64,000 bases of DNA from Hirundichthys speculiger (taxonomy: Eukaryota; Chordata; Actinopteri; Beloniformes; Exocoetidae), in NCBI GenBank assembly GCA_018398805.1, contig JAGFBZ010002261.1:1-64000 (forward strand), given 5' to 3'. The notes beneath the pieces were generated by a model. That model did not search any database. It was not told where the DNA came from and saw only the letters and a program-made list of their open reading frames with translations. Within the stretch, counting starts at the first letter, position 1. Each line of letters begins with the position of its first letter. The position numbers and the translations under genes were made by a program. Positions 34,666-46,214 of this stretch are shown here, piece after piece.

Positions 34666-36192
34666 ATGGATCCAAAGAGACGCCGCTCTCCAGTTTGGCT
34701 GCATTTCAGTCCCGAGAGTGACGGCTACCTGGCGCAGTGCAACATCTGTGGAAAACGTGTTACTGCCAAAGGAGGGTGCACTACAAACATGGCAAAACAC
34801 CTTCACCTGCATGGCAGCACAAAAATAAACGAGTGCACTGTATTTAATACGCTGCGTTGCTCCCCCGCTCCCGCCGCTTCTTCGACTTCAACAGAGAGTC
34901 CGTCTTCATCCAGAAACTCCTCGACGGAAACGCAACCAGGTATGTGGAAAGTGACTTCACCAAAGCAGAAGACTGTTTCAGACTGATGAAGATGCTTTAC
35001 ACCAACACTCTCTGTGTTTCGACCGAAAAAAGCTCCACTGCTGGACAGATCCTGCCAATAATCCAGAAACTTGAGAAACACTTTGCTGCGGAAAATGGAG
35101 ACACGGCATTTGTTTCTGACCTAAAGAAAAGGGTCTGGGGAAGCCTGTCCGGCCAGTACACGGTAATTTTGACTGAGGATATCAAATTAATAAAGATTAA
35201 TGTCTGTTCCTGTGGTATTTTACAATAGTAATTTTGTTTTTATTGTTTTAAAGAATGAGGATGTCAGATTCTTCTTGGAAAAAGCCACTGCCTTAGACCC
35301 CCGCTTCAAAATTAGGATTGATGACAACACTGCAGTGTGGGAGCGCATCAAGGGGAAGTTGCTGGCAAACTCTGAGGAGGTGAAATGTCATACATACACA
35401 AATATCAGTCCTCAACATTTTCTAATATAGACTGTGTAAACTCTCTGTAATGGCAGACAGTTCATTGTTTAATTGTATCAATCTATTATTATCATCACTA
35501 TGATTATAATAACTAACATAACTATGATGAATATGATGATAATAATAATAATAATAATAATACTATAATAATTCTATGTCTACCCATCTATCCCATATTG
35601 CCCTCCATAGTCAGCAGCAATCCATGACAATCCAGAACGGGGTGAGGTAAACCAGGAGCTAAACGATACTGGGATACTGAGGACTCAGAGGAAGAGGAGA
35701 GGGTAAGTAGATAAATGGAATTATATTAGGTGTGTTCTTCTCAGCCATGAAGTGTTTTGTTTGTTTTTTTTTCACTATAATCTGTTTTTTTTTGTTTAGT
35801 AGGCTCCTCCTTTCAAACATCCAAAAAAGTCTCCACTGGAACTACTTTTTGCCGAGGAGGATGCAGTGAAGAGGACCTCAAGTGAGCGGATGATGACCAT
35901 AGAAGAGTCTATTGAAAAAGAGATCCAAACATACCAAGAAATGCATCAACCATCACATCATTTGACCCTGCTGCCTGGTTCTGGACCCACAGAGAGACTT
36001 ATCCTTTATTCTCATCTCTTTCTTTCTCATATATACAGTACAGGCCAAAAGTTTGGACACACCTTCTCATTCAATTGAATGAGAAGGTGTGTCCAAACTT
36101 TTGGCCTGTACTGTATGTGTACAGGCCTCTTCCACACCTAGTGAACGTGTGTCAAAAAAATCAAAAACTGTTGATTTCGTTTTTTGTTGGGC
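34666..36192 (+). pseudogene. BED-finger hAT transposase, fragmented
   Basis: Exon 1 (34666 on) starts MDPKRRRSPVWLHFSP and has a BED zinc finger: CNICGKRVTAKGGCTTNMAK, then HLHLHG. A frameshift near 34860 leads to VESDFTKAEDCFRLMKMLY and ILPIIQKLEKHF. Later pieces are FFLEKATALDPRFKIRIDD (35260 on, with the hAT DPRFK motif) and MTIEESIEKEIQTYQEM (35890 on). After the Tc1 palindrome the hATC dimerisation core ASSTPSERVS appears at 36126-36155, then the LINE insertion truncates it. Splice-like GT/AG sites separate some blocks. Confidence 0.85.
36036..36113. mobile_element. 78-bp perfect palindrome, Tc1-type terminal repeat pair
   Basis: Two 39-base halves starting CAGTACAGGCCAAAAGTTTG are exact inverse complements centred at 36074/36075. 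TA flanks both sides (36034-36035 and 36114-36115). The sequence matches the known terminus of a common fish Tc1 family; everything internal is missing. Confidence 0.93.
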
Positions 36193-36368
36193 AAAATTTT
36201 TTGGGAGACCGAGACTTCCGGTCTGATGAGGTAGAGAGCAGACGTGCGAGCAGCGAGCTCCAGCCGAACTTTTCATTTACTTTTCAAGTCTACCAGTCTA
36301 ACAGTGCTTCTCCCAAGGCTTATTAGTGCATTACCCTGTTTTTATGTGGTAAAGAGTATTGCGACGTA

Positions 36369-37276
36369 ATGAGTGCCTCAAATTCTAACCCACAACCTTC
36401 AGTAACGACTCGTGCAGCTAGCATTTCAGCTAAGCTAGCTAGCATGGCCGCCGCGCCAGAGCTTCCAGACCCAAGGAACAAACCCGCAGACACCAGAGGC
36501 CACTCCGACCCAGTCACCATGATCGACCTGGAGGCTCTTTTCAAGAAACAACGTGATAGCTTCAAAGGTGACATGGCTATCCTGATTCAACAATCAACTG
36601 AATCTCTGAAACAGGCAGTCGACTCTTTGGGTCAGCAGGTGACATCGTTTAACAACCGTCTCACTAAAACCGAAGTTGTGGTGAGTGAAAACTTCGCGAA
36701 GGTCACAGAGATGGAAGCTGTTGTAAAGACCCTAAAGTCCCAAGCCACGGTGCTCCTGGAACGTGTGGACGACCTCGAGAATCGGTCCAGGTGGTCCAAC
36801 TTGCGGATTATCAACATACCTGAAGGGAGCGAGAAAGACCAAGACCCGACGAAGTTTATCTCCAACCTGCTGATGGTGTGACGGGGACCGAGGTTTTCAA
36901 CAACCCTCCCGAGATAGAAAGAGCCCACCGCTCCCTCGGCCCCAGACCAGGTGATGCCGGCGCGGGGAAACCGAGAGCCTTCATCGTTAAATTCCTTCGC
37001 TTCCAAGAGAAAGAAAAAGTCCTCCGATGGGCCAGACAACACAAGCTGGAATACTGCGGCTCCGAGCTGAGAGTGTATCCAGACATCAGCGCGGCGCTGG
37101 CTAAAAAACGAGCTGCATTCAACGCCGTAAAAAACTCTCTATACCTGAAAGGAATAAAATTCCGCCTACTGCACCCTGCCCGTCTCCAGGTCTCGTTCCG
37201 AAATGAGAACTTATACTTTGACTCTCCACAAGAAGCACAAGACTTTTACGACGAGCGCATCGCTTCCACCAGCTAG
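36369..37276 (+). pseudogene. LINE ORF1 protein (L1 ORF1p-like), one frameshift
   Basis: RNA-binding retrotransposon protein. The first part (36369-36881, MSASNSNPQPSVTTRAAS) has a long coiled-coil region (about residues 55-145: LEALFKKQRDSF to LLERVDDLENRSR) and the start of an RRM-like domain (NLRIINIPEG). A single-base frameshift at about 36875 moves the rest to the frame ending at 37276: EIERAHRSLGPRPG, RAFIVKFLRFQEKEKVLRWA, LRVYPDISAALAKKRAAFN. These match the L1 ORF1 C-terminal domain. The intact protein would be about 300 residues. Confidence 0.88.
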
Positions 37277-37979
37277 TGGATTTATTGGAGACACCGGCTA
37301 TATTTGGTCCCTCTGCACGGTAAAGTGTGAACGTTTGTAAACAACCAGGTATGGAACTGATACGTCAGTAAGAGACATTGCCCTTTAAAATGTAAACTAT
37401 TACCCATCTGAATAACATGGTGTGGCACTATTCATTATCAGTTAGTTGGGTAACTGAAAAAATATATATATTTTTTCTCCTTAAAGCTATTATTGGACCA
37501 AACTTTTTTTTTTTTTTTTTTTTAAAAATACAAATTTACATTTTTATTTTCTTACTGTTCGTTGTTGGTTATGAACAAAATGTAATTACAAGAGGCTACT
37601 TAGGTTATTTCTTTGTAATTTGAATGCTGATGAGGATGTGCAACTGCTCCCAGCTAATTCCACTTATTTCGTGCCTAATGTACAGTGTAGACCAATCTGC
37701 AGATACAGGAGCTCTGTCTGCTCAGAAAGTGTTTATATTATAGTTTTATGTCACATGGAAGTAAGAAAGTCTATGGGGTCCCGCTGCTAGTTCTCGTTCC
37801 TAGGACAAGCTTAGGGAGGTTTAGCTGTGTTTTTTTGTTCCCTGTTATAAGGATTTTTGTTTTGGGGTACTGGGGTGGTTGGTCCTACAAACTAGCTCTT
37901 ATTTCTATTTTTGTTTGTGCATTTGTAACACTACGTCCTTCTACAGAGATGTGCCTTTTCCGACCATATATTTGCAATT

Positions 37980-40900
37980 TTGTTTATGGATAACGCTACA
38001 AAAAAAGGGGTGTCCTGTCTGAGACTTGTCTCTTGGAACGTTAAAGGGATCAATGGTCCAGTGAAAAGGGGTAGGGTTTTTTCTCACTTAAAACATCTAA
38101 AAACAGAAATCGCTTTTTTACAGGAGACGCATTTGATCGCTAAGGATCACTTCAGGTTAAAGGCTTCATGGGTTGGCCAAAGTTTCCACTCTAATTTTAG
38201 TAACAAAGCAAGGGGGACCGCGATTTTGATTCACAAAAAAATACAGTTTCACCCAACAAACGTTATAGCTGACTACCAAGGCCGGTTTGTTATAGTCTCA
38301 GGCTCCCTTATTAATACACCTGTTGTTCTTGTTAACCTCTATGCACCCAATTGGGATGATGAGGCATTTATTCGGAAAGTGACCTCACATTTACCAGACT
38401 TAACTTCCCACCACTTAATCCTAGGAGGCGACTTAAACTGCACAATAAACCCTTTGCTAGATAAATCCTGCCCACGGCAGGATTCTCCTTCTAAAATTGC
38501 CAAAGCAATATCATTGTTTATGGAGCAAACGGGAGGTGTGGATCCATGGCGTTTTCTTTATCCTGATAAAAAACAATTTTCCTTTTACTCTCAGGTTCAT
38601 AAAACATTCTCAAGAATTGATTACTTTTTCATTGACAATTATTTCCTTCCCGCGGTCGATAACATAGAATATTCAACAATAGTCGTATCCGATCATGCTC
38701 CATTGCTACTCGACCTTTCATTTATACTTTTACAAAAGACTCGTCCTCTATGGAGGCTGAATTGTACATTGTTAAATGACGATGATTTTTGCCAAACAAT
38801 CTCCAAAGTAATTGATGATTTTTTAATTACCAACAAGTCTAATCTTATATCTCCCTCTCTACTGTGGGAGACATTAAAGGTGGTAGTCCGAGGAGAGATT
38901 ATATCCTACTCCGCAAGACTGAATAAACTCAAAAAACAAAAACAAGCACAAATTATGGAAAGCATAAAGGAATTGGACAGAAAATTATCAACATCCCCAT
39001 CCCCGGAATTAGACAAAGAAAGACAAAACCTTCAAATGGACTATAACTTACTGTCAACACAAGAAACTGAAAAATTATTCTTACGTTCACGTGGATTTCT
39101 TTATGAACATGGTGAGAAGGCAGGACGCCATCTGTCACGTCTAATAAAAAGCCAATCGGTATCCCAGCAAATTAAACAGATCAGAACCCCTTCAGGTGAA
39201 CTTACAGTGGTGCCATCTGTCATAAATGAAACCTTTAAAACATTTTACTCTAAATTATATACTTCACAATCTCCAACTGACAAAATAAAAATGACGAGTT
39301 TCCTAGATGACCTAAATTTCCCATCCATTTCCTCGACTCAGAGGAACGAAATGGATCGACCTTTAGATTATCGTGAAATAACAAACTCAATTAAACTAAT
39401 GCAAAGTGGCAAGGCACCTGGCCCAGATGGTTACCCCATAGAATTTTTTAAAAAATTTGCTGATAAATTAATCCCTCTGCTTTTAGACATGTTCAACGAC
39501 TCTCTGGACCGCGGGGTTCTGCCTCAAACTCTTACCGAAGCATCAATAACCCTGTTACTTAAGCCAGGTAAAGAAGACTCTGATTGTAGCTCCTACCGTC
39601 CTATCTCCCTTTTAAATGCCGATTACAAGATTTTAGCAAAAGTACTGGCCTTACGACTTGAATCAATTATGCCAAACATCATTTCACCTGACCAAACCGG
39701 TTTCATGAAAAACCGACACTCTTTCTCCAACGTCCGCCGCCTCCTCGACCTTCTTTTTTCTCCTGCATCCAGGGAGACACCGGAAGTGGTGGTCTCCCTG
39801 GATGCAGAAAAGGCTTTTGACAGGGTGGAGTGGAGTTATCTGCTGGAGGTCCTAAAGAGGTTCTGTATCGGGTCTAAGTACTTATCTTGGATCTCACTTT
39901 TATACTCTTCCCCTAAAGCGTCTGTAAGCACTAATGGGATGAAATCCCCATATTTCACACTTGGCAGAGGAACCCGCCAAGGGTGCCCTCTGAGTCCTCT
40001 GCTGTTTACCGTGGCTATCGAACCCTTATCCATCGCACTTAAATCAGCCAACTTTAGTAAAGGAATCCACAGATGTGGTTCGGAACACACTCTGTCCCTA
40101 TATGCGGACGATTTATTATTATTTATTTCTGATCCAGTAACTACAATCCCTAGGACTATTGAATTGCTTAACAGCTTCGGAGCATTTTCCGGATACAAAT
40201 TGAACTTCTCAAAAAGTGAATGTTTTCCTATAAATGATTTAGCCCTTGGGATCCCGGATGTGCAATTCCCATTTAAAGTATCTAGAAGCAGCTTTAAATA
40301 TTTAGGTGTGATTATCTGCCGTAAGATGTCAGATCTCTACAAGAACAACTTTCCACCCCTAATCGACAAGCTTAAATCTGACCTAGAAAGATGGTGTAAT
40401 TTGCATATATCTATAGCAGGCAGGGTAATTGCATCAAAATGAACATGCTTCCGCGCTTTCTGTACCTTTTCCAATGCTTACCTATTTTTTTACCCAACTC
40501 CTTTTTCCGTGCTATAAACAAGCTTTTCTCATCCTTTATATGGAAGGGCAAGACCGCCAGGATAAGGAGTGAGTTTTTACAAAGGCACAAGTCTATTGGT
40601 GGTTTGTCACTTCCTGACCTAAGACTCTACTATTGGGCCGCTAACATAAGCAAAATGACTCTCTGGATTCACGAACCTGAATTAATCTGGTGTAAACTAG
40701 AAGCAAAATCCTGTTCGGTGTCACTCCTAGCTCTACTTACATCTAAACTGCCCTTCAAACCATCCCAATATACATGCAACCCAATTGTTATCTCCACATT
40801 TAGGATCTGGTTCCAATTTAGATGCACTTTTGGACTCATAGGATTGTCAAATCACAGCCCCATACATAACAATCATCTCTTCCTCCCTCCCAACATTGAC

Positions 40901-41780
40901 AATGCTTTTTCTCTATGGCAGAGCTCAGGCCTTATCAAACTAAGGGATCTCTATATTGACAATGTCTTTGCTAGCTTCAGCGAATTAAGTGGGAAATTTA
41001 ACCTTCCCAAGTCTCACCTATTCCGATACTTCCAGGCTTGCAACTTTGTTAAATCAAACAGTATCTGTTTCCCCAATATCCCACCTAACTCAGCTATTGA
41101 CTCAATTTTGGACATTCCCACAAATCAAAAAGGCCTTACCTCAAAAATCTGCACCTTAATATCCCATCTCAAAGAGACATCTCTCGATAAAATTAGGAAA
41201 GACTGGGAACAAGAGGGCTATCGAGGAGGGCGACTGGGATTCAGCATTAATTCATGTAAATAACAGCACATCTTGCTCTAGGCTTAATTTGATACAATTT
41301 AAGGTTGTTCATCGTATTTACTTTACCAATTCTAAACTTTCCAAAATTTATCCCAATGTCTCAGACAAATGTAATAGGTGTAACATGTCACCTGCAAACA
41401 TGACCCACATGTTTTGGTCCTGTCCTCGTCTGCATGCCTACTGGACGGATGTTTTTAAACATCTTACAGTAGCACTAAGCATAAAATTGGCACCTTGTCC
41501 AGAATTGGCTATTTTTGGAGTATTATCCGGCGCTCAAACGCTTAGGGGAAAATTTAAGGACGGTATCGCCTTTGCTTCTTTACTAGCACGTAGAAGAATC
41601 CTGTTGGAATGGAAGGCACCAACTGCCCCCAAAGCTTCGATGTGGCTTAAGGACCTCATGCTGTACTTAGATCTAGAGAAAATTAAATACAATCTGAGGG
41701 GGACACCTGGAAAATTTGATTTGGTTTGGGGCTGCGTGATTAATTACATAACTAAATTAAAAACACTACAAGACAGTTGA
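37980..41780 (+). pseudogene. LINE ORF2: AP-like endonuclease and reverse transcriptase, two frameshifts
   Basis: The N-terminal endonuclease has LVSWNVKGIN, FLQETHL, VNLYAPN, LGGDLNC, SRIDYFF and SDHAPLL (residues about 17-240). The reverse transcriptase has SGKAPGPDGYPIEFFKKF, SYRPISLLN, DQTGFMKNRH, VSLDAEKAFDRVEW, GTRQGCPLSPLLF and LYADDLLLFI (catalytic YADD near residue 705). The frame breaks at about 40440, continues at 40439-41263 (MLPRFLYLFQCLP), breaks again at about 41225, and ends at 41289-41780. That last part has a cysteine-rich CNRCNMSPANMTHMFWSCP motif, as in L1/Tx1 C-termini. The total, about 1260 residues, equals a complete ORF2. The Tx1 affiliation is from motif memory. Confidence 0.9.
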
Positions 41781-42408
41781 GTTGTTTACCTCTGACAACT
41801 GCCTTTGTCTATTTATCCTTTCCCTCCTTGCCTTGTGTCTCAACCCATTGAGGATATTATACCTGTCTTGTTCTGGTTTATGTACTCTTAATTATTGGTA
41901 TATATTTATATCCACATGTTTGTTCACACTAAGACGGAAGGATGTGTGCTATTACTGATGTGAAGTAAAATTTTGTAGGACCGGGAGGGGCTGGGGGTGG
42001 GAGGGAATATATGATTGTTGTTCGTGGGAAAAAAAAAGAAAAAAAAGTCTTGAATTTTCATTGTATGTACTTCTACCTGTTAAATGAAAGAATAAAAACA
42101 TTTATAAAAAAAAAAAAAAAAAAAAATTTTTTTGGGAGACCAACTGCCAACTAAGTTGTTTATCATTTAGACTCTAAGTGAATCTTGTGTATGCATATAT
42201 GCAAGCATTTATTAGAATAAAAATGGCCTGTTGCCTGTGTAAATGTGTCAGTTTTTTTTAAAGATAAAATTCTACTGTTCGATAAGTCGCAATCTGTTGA
42301 CCTACACATCAAAGAATCGGAATCGAGAATCGTTTTGAACAGGAATCGAAACAGAGAATCGAAATCGGAATCGTTAAAATCCAAACGATGCCCAACCCTA
42401 AGCATGGA

Positions 42409-43316
42409 TGACGGTGACAACGTATCGTTTGAGGAAAGCGTGGCTAACACGGTTGAACCATGTGATCAGACACCAGAAAATCCTGTCCTTCCTTAAAAAA
42501 AAGAGACATGCCAAAATTGTTTCCTCCAAGAAACCCACCTTTCAGACCTGCAACATATAAAACTGAGAAGAAGCTGGGGGGGGGCTATGGAATCAGTGAT
42601 CACGGAATCAAGAAATTGGAGATTAAAAACGGAATTCACTTTAAACTCGCAATATAAAAAAACTGAACAGCAATTTGCGTAAAAGTTGTTTTTTTTTCTC
42701 CTGGATTAAAAGGAACTTTTCTTTCGAGTCAATGTTCCATGAGGGGTCAATAAAAGGTGGGGGGACTCTAGTTACTCTGCCCCCTCCTGCCCCCACTTTC
42801 CTCATTAACCAAAAAATAAAAACAACAACTTTGAAGCGGCCACCTGAGAAACCGGCGGAGAAGCAAAGGAACTAGCGTCTTCCTCCCAGGTACAGGACAG
42901 AGCAGTTTCTATGAGATTATTATGTATCTGGAGATTCAGTGTTCTCGTTTAGCCAGAACACAGTTGAATGGACACGAAAATATACGTAAGAGGATCACTT
43001 CCATCCATTCATTAGCTCCCGCTTGGTCTGGAGTCGGGTCGCGGGGGCAGCAGCTTCAGCAGAGAGGTCCAGACCCCCCCCCCCCCCCCCCTCCCGCCCC
43101 CCGCCCATAAACGTAAAAAAACGATTAGTTCACTGCTGTTGACATTTCTTTCTTTTTTGCACTTTAAATGGATTTTACCTATTTGAGTTATTTCTTTTCT
43201 TATTTATTACATAGAACTTTGTGTTATTATAAATTACTAAATATGTTTAAAAGTATAAAAACATTAAAGTCTACAGTTATAATTGCATAAATTGTCTATA
43301 TTTCATTACTTTATAT
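42409..43316 (+). mobile_element. LINE-1 fragment and low-complexity spacer
   Basis: At about 42515-42570 the frame reads LQ/QETHLSDLQHIKLRRSW, the start of an L1-type endonuclease. This fits the L1-like 5' piece at 34013-34418, so the hAT element inserted into an L1 fragment. Further on are a C run with PPPPP-like translation (43073-43092) and AT-rich DNA without genes. Confidence 0.5.
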
Positions 43317-43795
43317 TAGGGATGGAACGATTACCGGTATCACGGTAAAGCGCGGTAAAATTTTACACGATAACGATTACCGTTTATGTTTGACTTCGTC
43401 TCATTATCGTGGTCGATTATCGGGATATGTAATATCAGCCTCATAAAAGTCTGTGAGCGACTCGCGACTGCGTCTCGCATGAATATGTAGCTTGTAACAT
43501 CAGCATCGTAACATCATGGCGGAAACTGGTGATAGCACGCAGGACATTTACAAACCACTAAAAGGATGAAATACGAAATTTTTTATTGTTTTTTTTTTAA
43601 GAATGCAGAGGGACAACTGGTGGAGGACAGTTATCCTGTCTGCAGAGCACTTGTTTACATTTTATTGTAATTTGTAGAAGCAACTTGAAGGAACTAAGGC
43701 TAATGCTTCAAGCTACTGAGATGTTTGATCAAGAGTAACCTGGTCGACGCGCTTCACTAACTCACGTTTCATAAACGTCAAACACATTTTGCCCA
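43317..43795. mobile_element. hAT-type MITE fragment (family of 47842-49011), reversed
   Basis: Starts TAGGGATGGAACGATTACCG and follows, in reverse complement, the right-hand half of 47842-49011 (GCGGTAAAATTTTA, CGCGACTGCGTCTCGC, GTTTACATTTTATTG, GACGCGCTTCACTAACTC). It stops at about 43795, where a LINE fragment begins, so one end is missing. Confidence 0.8.
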
Positions 43796-43799
43796 TCTG

Positions 43800-44410
43800 G
43801 GTCAAACACTTAACCAATAACAGGCCCAGACCCAGACCCAGAGATACTTAAACTCCTCCACTGGAGGCAGAACCTCACTCTTGACCCAGAGGAGGCATTC
43901 TACCCTTTTCAGACTGAGGACCATGGTCTCAGATATGGAGGTGCTGGTTCTCATCCACGCTGCTTCACACTCAGCTGTGAACCGCTCCAGTGACAGCTGA
44001 AGATCTCCACCTGATGGTCCCAACAGGACCAGGTCCTCCTCCAACAGCAGAGATGAAATCCTGACACCACTGAACTGGAACCCCTCTGCTCCTTGGCTGC
44101 TCATAGAAATTCAGATCATCAATGTGATGAAAGACAAAGATCAGCCCTGATGGAGTCCAGCTCTCACTGGAAACCAGTCTGACTACAACCATCAATGTGG
44201 ACCAGACTCTGGCTCTGTTCAGGGACTGGACAGCCCGTAACAACGGGTTCAGGACCCAAACTCCTGGAGTACCCCCCACAGGACCCCCAACAGGACACGG
44301 TCAAATGTCTTCTCCAAGTCCACAAAACACATGTGGACTGGTTGGGCAAATTCCCATGATCCCTCCAGGACCCTAGTGAGGGTATAGAGCTGGTCCAGTG
44401 GCCCCCTCCC
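43800..44410 (-). mobile_element. LINE reverse transcriptase fragment (clade uncertain)
   Basis: Minus strand from 44410 downward: LDQLYTLTRVLEGSWEFAQP, MCFVDLEKTFDRV, then after frame changes VRISSLLLEEDLVLLG (a decayed ADD region), GGDLQLSLERFTAECEAAW, SETMVLSLKRVECLLWV and VLPPVEEFKYLWV. This is a common fish non-LTR reverse transcriptase; several frameshifts and stops make it dead. It abuts 5' UTR of the same LINE type in the opposite direction at 44411. Confidence 0.8.
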
Positions 44411-44995
44411 TGAATCGCCACCTTAACGTGGTGGAGGGGTTTGTGTGCCCGAATGATCCCAGGAGCTATGTTGTCGGGGGCTTTTGCCCCTGGTAGGGTC
44501 TAGAGATGCGCGGTTGAACCGCGCACCCGCGGGCGGAGCGGATAATCCGCATATCGGGCGGATGACTCGTCAAAAAATAATACTTTAATTAAATTCGGGC
44601 GGGTTGCGGTTGAAGCACTCTATTTTACATATTATTAAAAAGGATGGCAGGTCGGTTCGGTTTTGAAAATTGGTGAAAAAATGTTCCTGCAAATGGATAG
44701 CGGGCAGATAGAGATTTTAAGAAGCGGTTGCGGGTTAAAATATACGTCATCCGCGCATCTCTAGTAGGGTCACCCAAGGCAAACTGGTCCTGGGGGATGG
44801 GCCAGATTAAGAGTGATTTAGACGACTCTTATGGAAAAAGTAAGATCAAGAGCTCGATGTCCCTCGCCCGGGTCAGGGTTACCGGGGCCCCACCCTGGAG
44901 CCAGGCCTAGGGAAGGGGGTTGTTTGGGAGCATGGGTGGCAGCCGAAAGCGTGGGCCTTGGCGTGCTGACCCCCGACTGATTAAACTGGCTTTTT
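44411..44995 (+). mobile_element. 5' UTR fragment of the same LINE type, plus strand
   Basis: CGCCACCTTAACGTGGTGGA, GAATGATCCCAGGAGCTATG, GGGCTTTTGCCCCTGGTAGG and CCGGGGCCCCACCCTGGAGC are the familiar 5' leader of a fish LINE. It is interrupted by a MITE at 44501-44763 and lies head to head with the RT fragment on its left. Confidence 0.7.
44501..44763. mobile_element. hAT-type MITE, TIR TAGAGATGCGCGG
   Basis: 263-bp element with TIR TAGAGATGCGCGG/CCGCGCATCTCTA and perfect 8-bp TSD GTAGGGTC (44493-44500 and 44764-44771). The interior contains GCGGGCGG-type motifs. No coding capacity. Confidence 0.92.
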
Positions 44996-45200
44996 TAATT
45001 TATTTATTTTTTATAGCTATTATTGTTGTTATCTAATTAATCATGCATCTTTATGTCATTACTATTATTGTAATGATCATTATGACTATTTTCACTTTTT
45101 ATTTGTCTGTATAAATCTGTAACTTGCATGTGCTGTCTGATGGGTCCGGAAGGAGGGGGTTTGTTTCTGTCTCGATGTTTAAAAACAATAAAATGTTTTA

Positions 45201-45231
<31 letters not shown>
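44996..45231 (+). mobile_element. LINE-1-type 3' end with poly(A)
   Basis: AT-rich 3' UTR, then GGAAGGAGGGGGTTTGTTTC, AACAATAAAATG and a poly(A) run of about 30 bases (45202-45231). This is the usual end of a fish L1 copy, strongly 5'-truncated. Confidence 0.65.
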
Positions 45232-45233
<2 letters not shown>

Positions 45234-45324
45234 CCTAACAGAGCAGAATAGTAATATATCTTGTGGTCCTAAGAGACCACAGCGACTGGTTTAAGCTGAA
45301 CTGAACCAGGAGATAGCAGGTTTT

Positions 45325-45351
45325 TTCTCACCTGTTCTGTGTAGTTTTATC
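45325..45351 (-). repeat. distal piece of the ZNF splice-donor array
   Basis: CTCACCTGTTCTGTGTAG plus TTTTATC is the same 34-bp unit found at 46413-46538; the two pieces are separated by the transposon 45352-46412. Confidence 0.8.
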
Positions 45352-45546
45352 TAGGGGTGCACGATAAGTATCGGGCCGATAACAGGAAATTATGACATCT
45401 TTCCGATAAGTCCGATATCATGACAAATAGAGGGTTTTCACGGCGCGTCATCAGTGTGTCATCCAACCAGAGGTCGCCATCTTGGAGGCACGTGGCAACG
45501 TAAACAAAGTGCACACACTGGAGTAAATCGGATGTCTTCACTGAAA

Positions 45547-45763
45547 ATGGTAAATTATTGCCGTGTTTTCGGCTGTACCAACCGGACAGACCGCTAGAGA
45601 CACTTGGAGTTTTATAGACTTCCATAGGTTATTGAAAATCAGGGAGAACAATTCCAGAAGTTGTCAGAGGAAAGGAGGCGCTTGTGGTTAGCGATGCTAA
45701 ACCAAGACCTGCGTGGCAAAAATCTGGACAACATCCAAATTTGTTCAGCCCATTTCGTATCAG
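45547..45763 (+). pseudogene. THAP-domain exon with two in-frame stops
   Basis: Reads MVNYCRVFGCTNRTDR, stop, RHLEFYRLP, stop, VIENQGEQFQKLSEERRRLW, then NLDNIQICSAHFVS and a donor CAG|GTAAGT. The C2CH ligands (C, C, C and H of CSAHF) are present. The exon is 217 nt and ends at phase 1. Two nonsense mutations inactivate it. Confidence 0.8.
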
Positions 45764-45953
45764 GTAAGTTGAGTGAAATGTTGTTAGCTCTTAATTTCAC
45801 ACATGAACAATTATCGAGGAAAAAGCTCTTAATTTCTAGTCTAATGATAATATCAAGGTACCACCTAGCTACACTAGCAACACAGTTCTTAAAATGTAGA
45901 GATACAATGTGCTATATTTCTCATTGTATTCCAGGTTAAAGGTCTGACCTTTA

Positions 45954-46214
45954 TCAAAAGGACGACCCAGATTGGGTCCATCTGTTGGAATGACGGGTAG
46001 AAACCAGGTAGTTTACGATGTCGGGGTATCCAATCGAAGGGAGGCTCTCCGGGTCGTCATTGCTCCAAAAAGAGGGAGCTAACTCGTACGGATCGGCACC
46101 ACCGACAAACTGTAACTTTCCAGAATATCGTTCCCTTTCCTGTGGACCAAGTCCTTCTCTGTATGTTTTTGCGTCTGTAACGCCTTTTGAAGAGCTTATC
46201 TGTGGTTTATCCAT
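45954..46214 (-). pseudogene. N-terminal exon of a YqaJ-like transposon protein
   Basis: Minus-strand frame MDKPQISSSKGVTDAKTYRE, then RERYSGKLQFVGGADPYEL, FWSNDDPESLP and YPDIVNYLVS. The motif order (DPY, W, LP, PDIVNYL) matches the start of YqaJ-domain proteins of ISL2EU-type transposons. The nuclease domain itself is missing. It runs opposite to the THAP exon, as expected for the two genes of such an element. Confidence 0.6.

Larger units (their letters stand above)
36211..42126 (+). mobile_element. near full-length Tx1/L1-like LINE with TSD and poly(A)
   Basis: A roughly 15-base target duplication, ATTTTTTGGGAGACC, ends at 36210 and recurs at 42127-42141 after the poly(A) tail. The element has a short 5' UTR (36211-36368), ORF1 (36369-37276), a 700-base spacer, ORF2 (37980-41780) and a 3' UTR with AATAAA at 42091. 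It has one frameshift in ORF1 and two in ORF2 but otherwise intact motifs, so insertion was fairly recent. It is nested in the hAT element 34419-42400. Confidence 0.92.
34419..42400 (+). mobile_element. hAT transposon (ZBED-like), interrupted by Tc1 palindrome and LINE
   Basis: TIR TAGGGTTGGGCATCG and its complement CGATGCCCAACCCTA; perfect 8-bp TSD AGCATGGA at 34411-34418 and 42401-42408. GAATCG-type motifs are subterminal. It encodes a BED-finger hAT transposase, broken and split by a 78-bp Tc1 palindrome (36036-36113) and a 5.9-kb LINE (36211-42126). Without these insertions the element would be about 2 kb. Confidence 0.92.

Noticed and set aside
42163..42496. Frames on both strands near the right end of the hAT element
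   Set aside because: They arise from the GAATCG-rich terminal region and have no domain.
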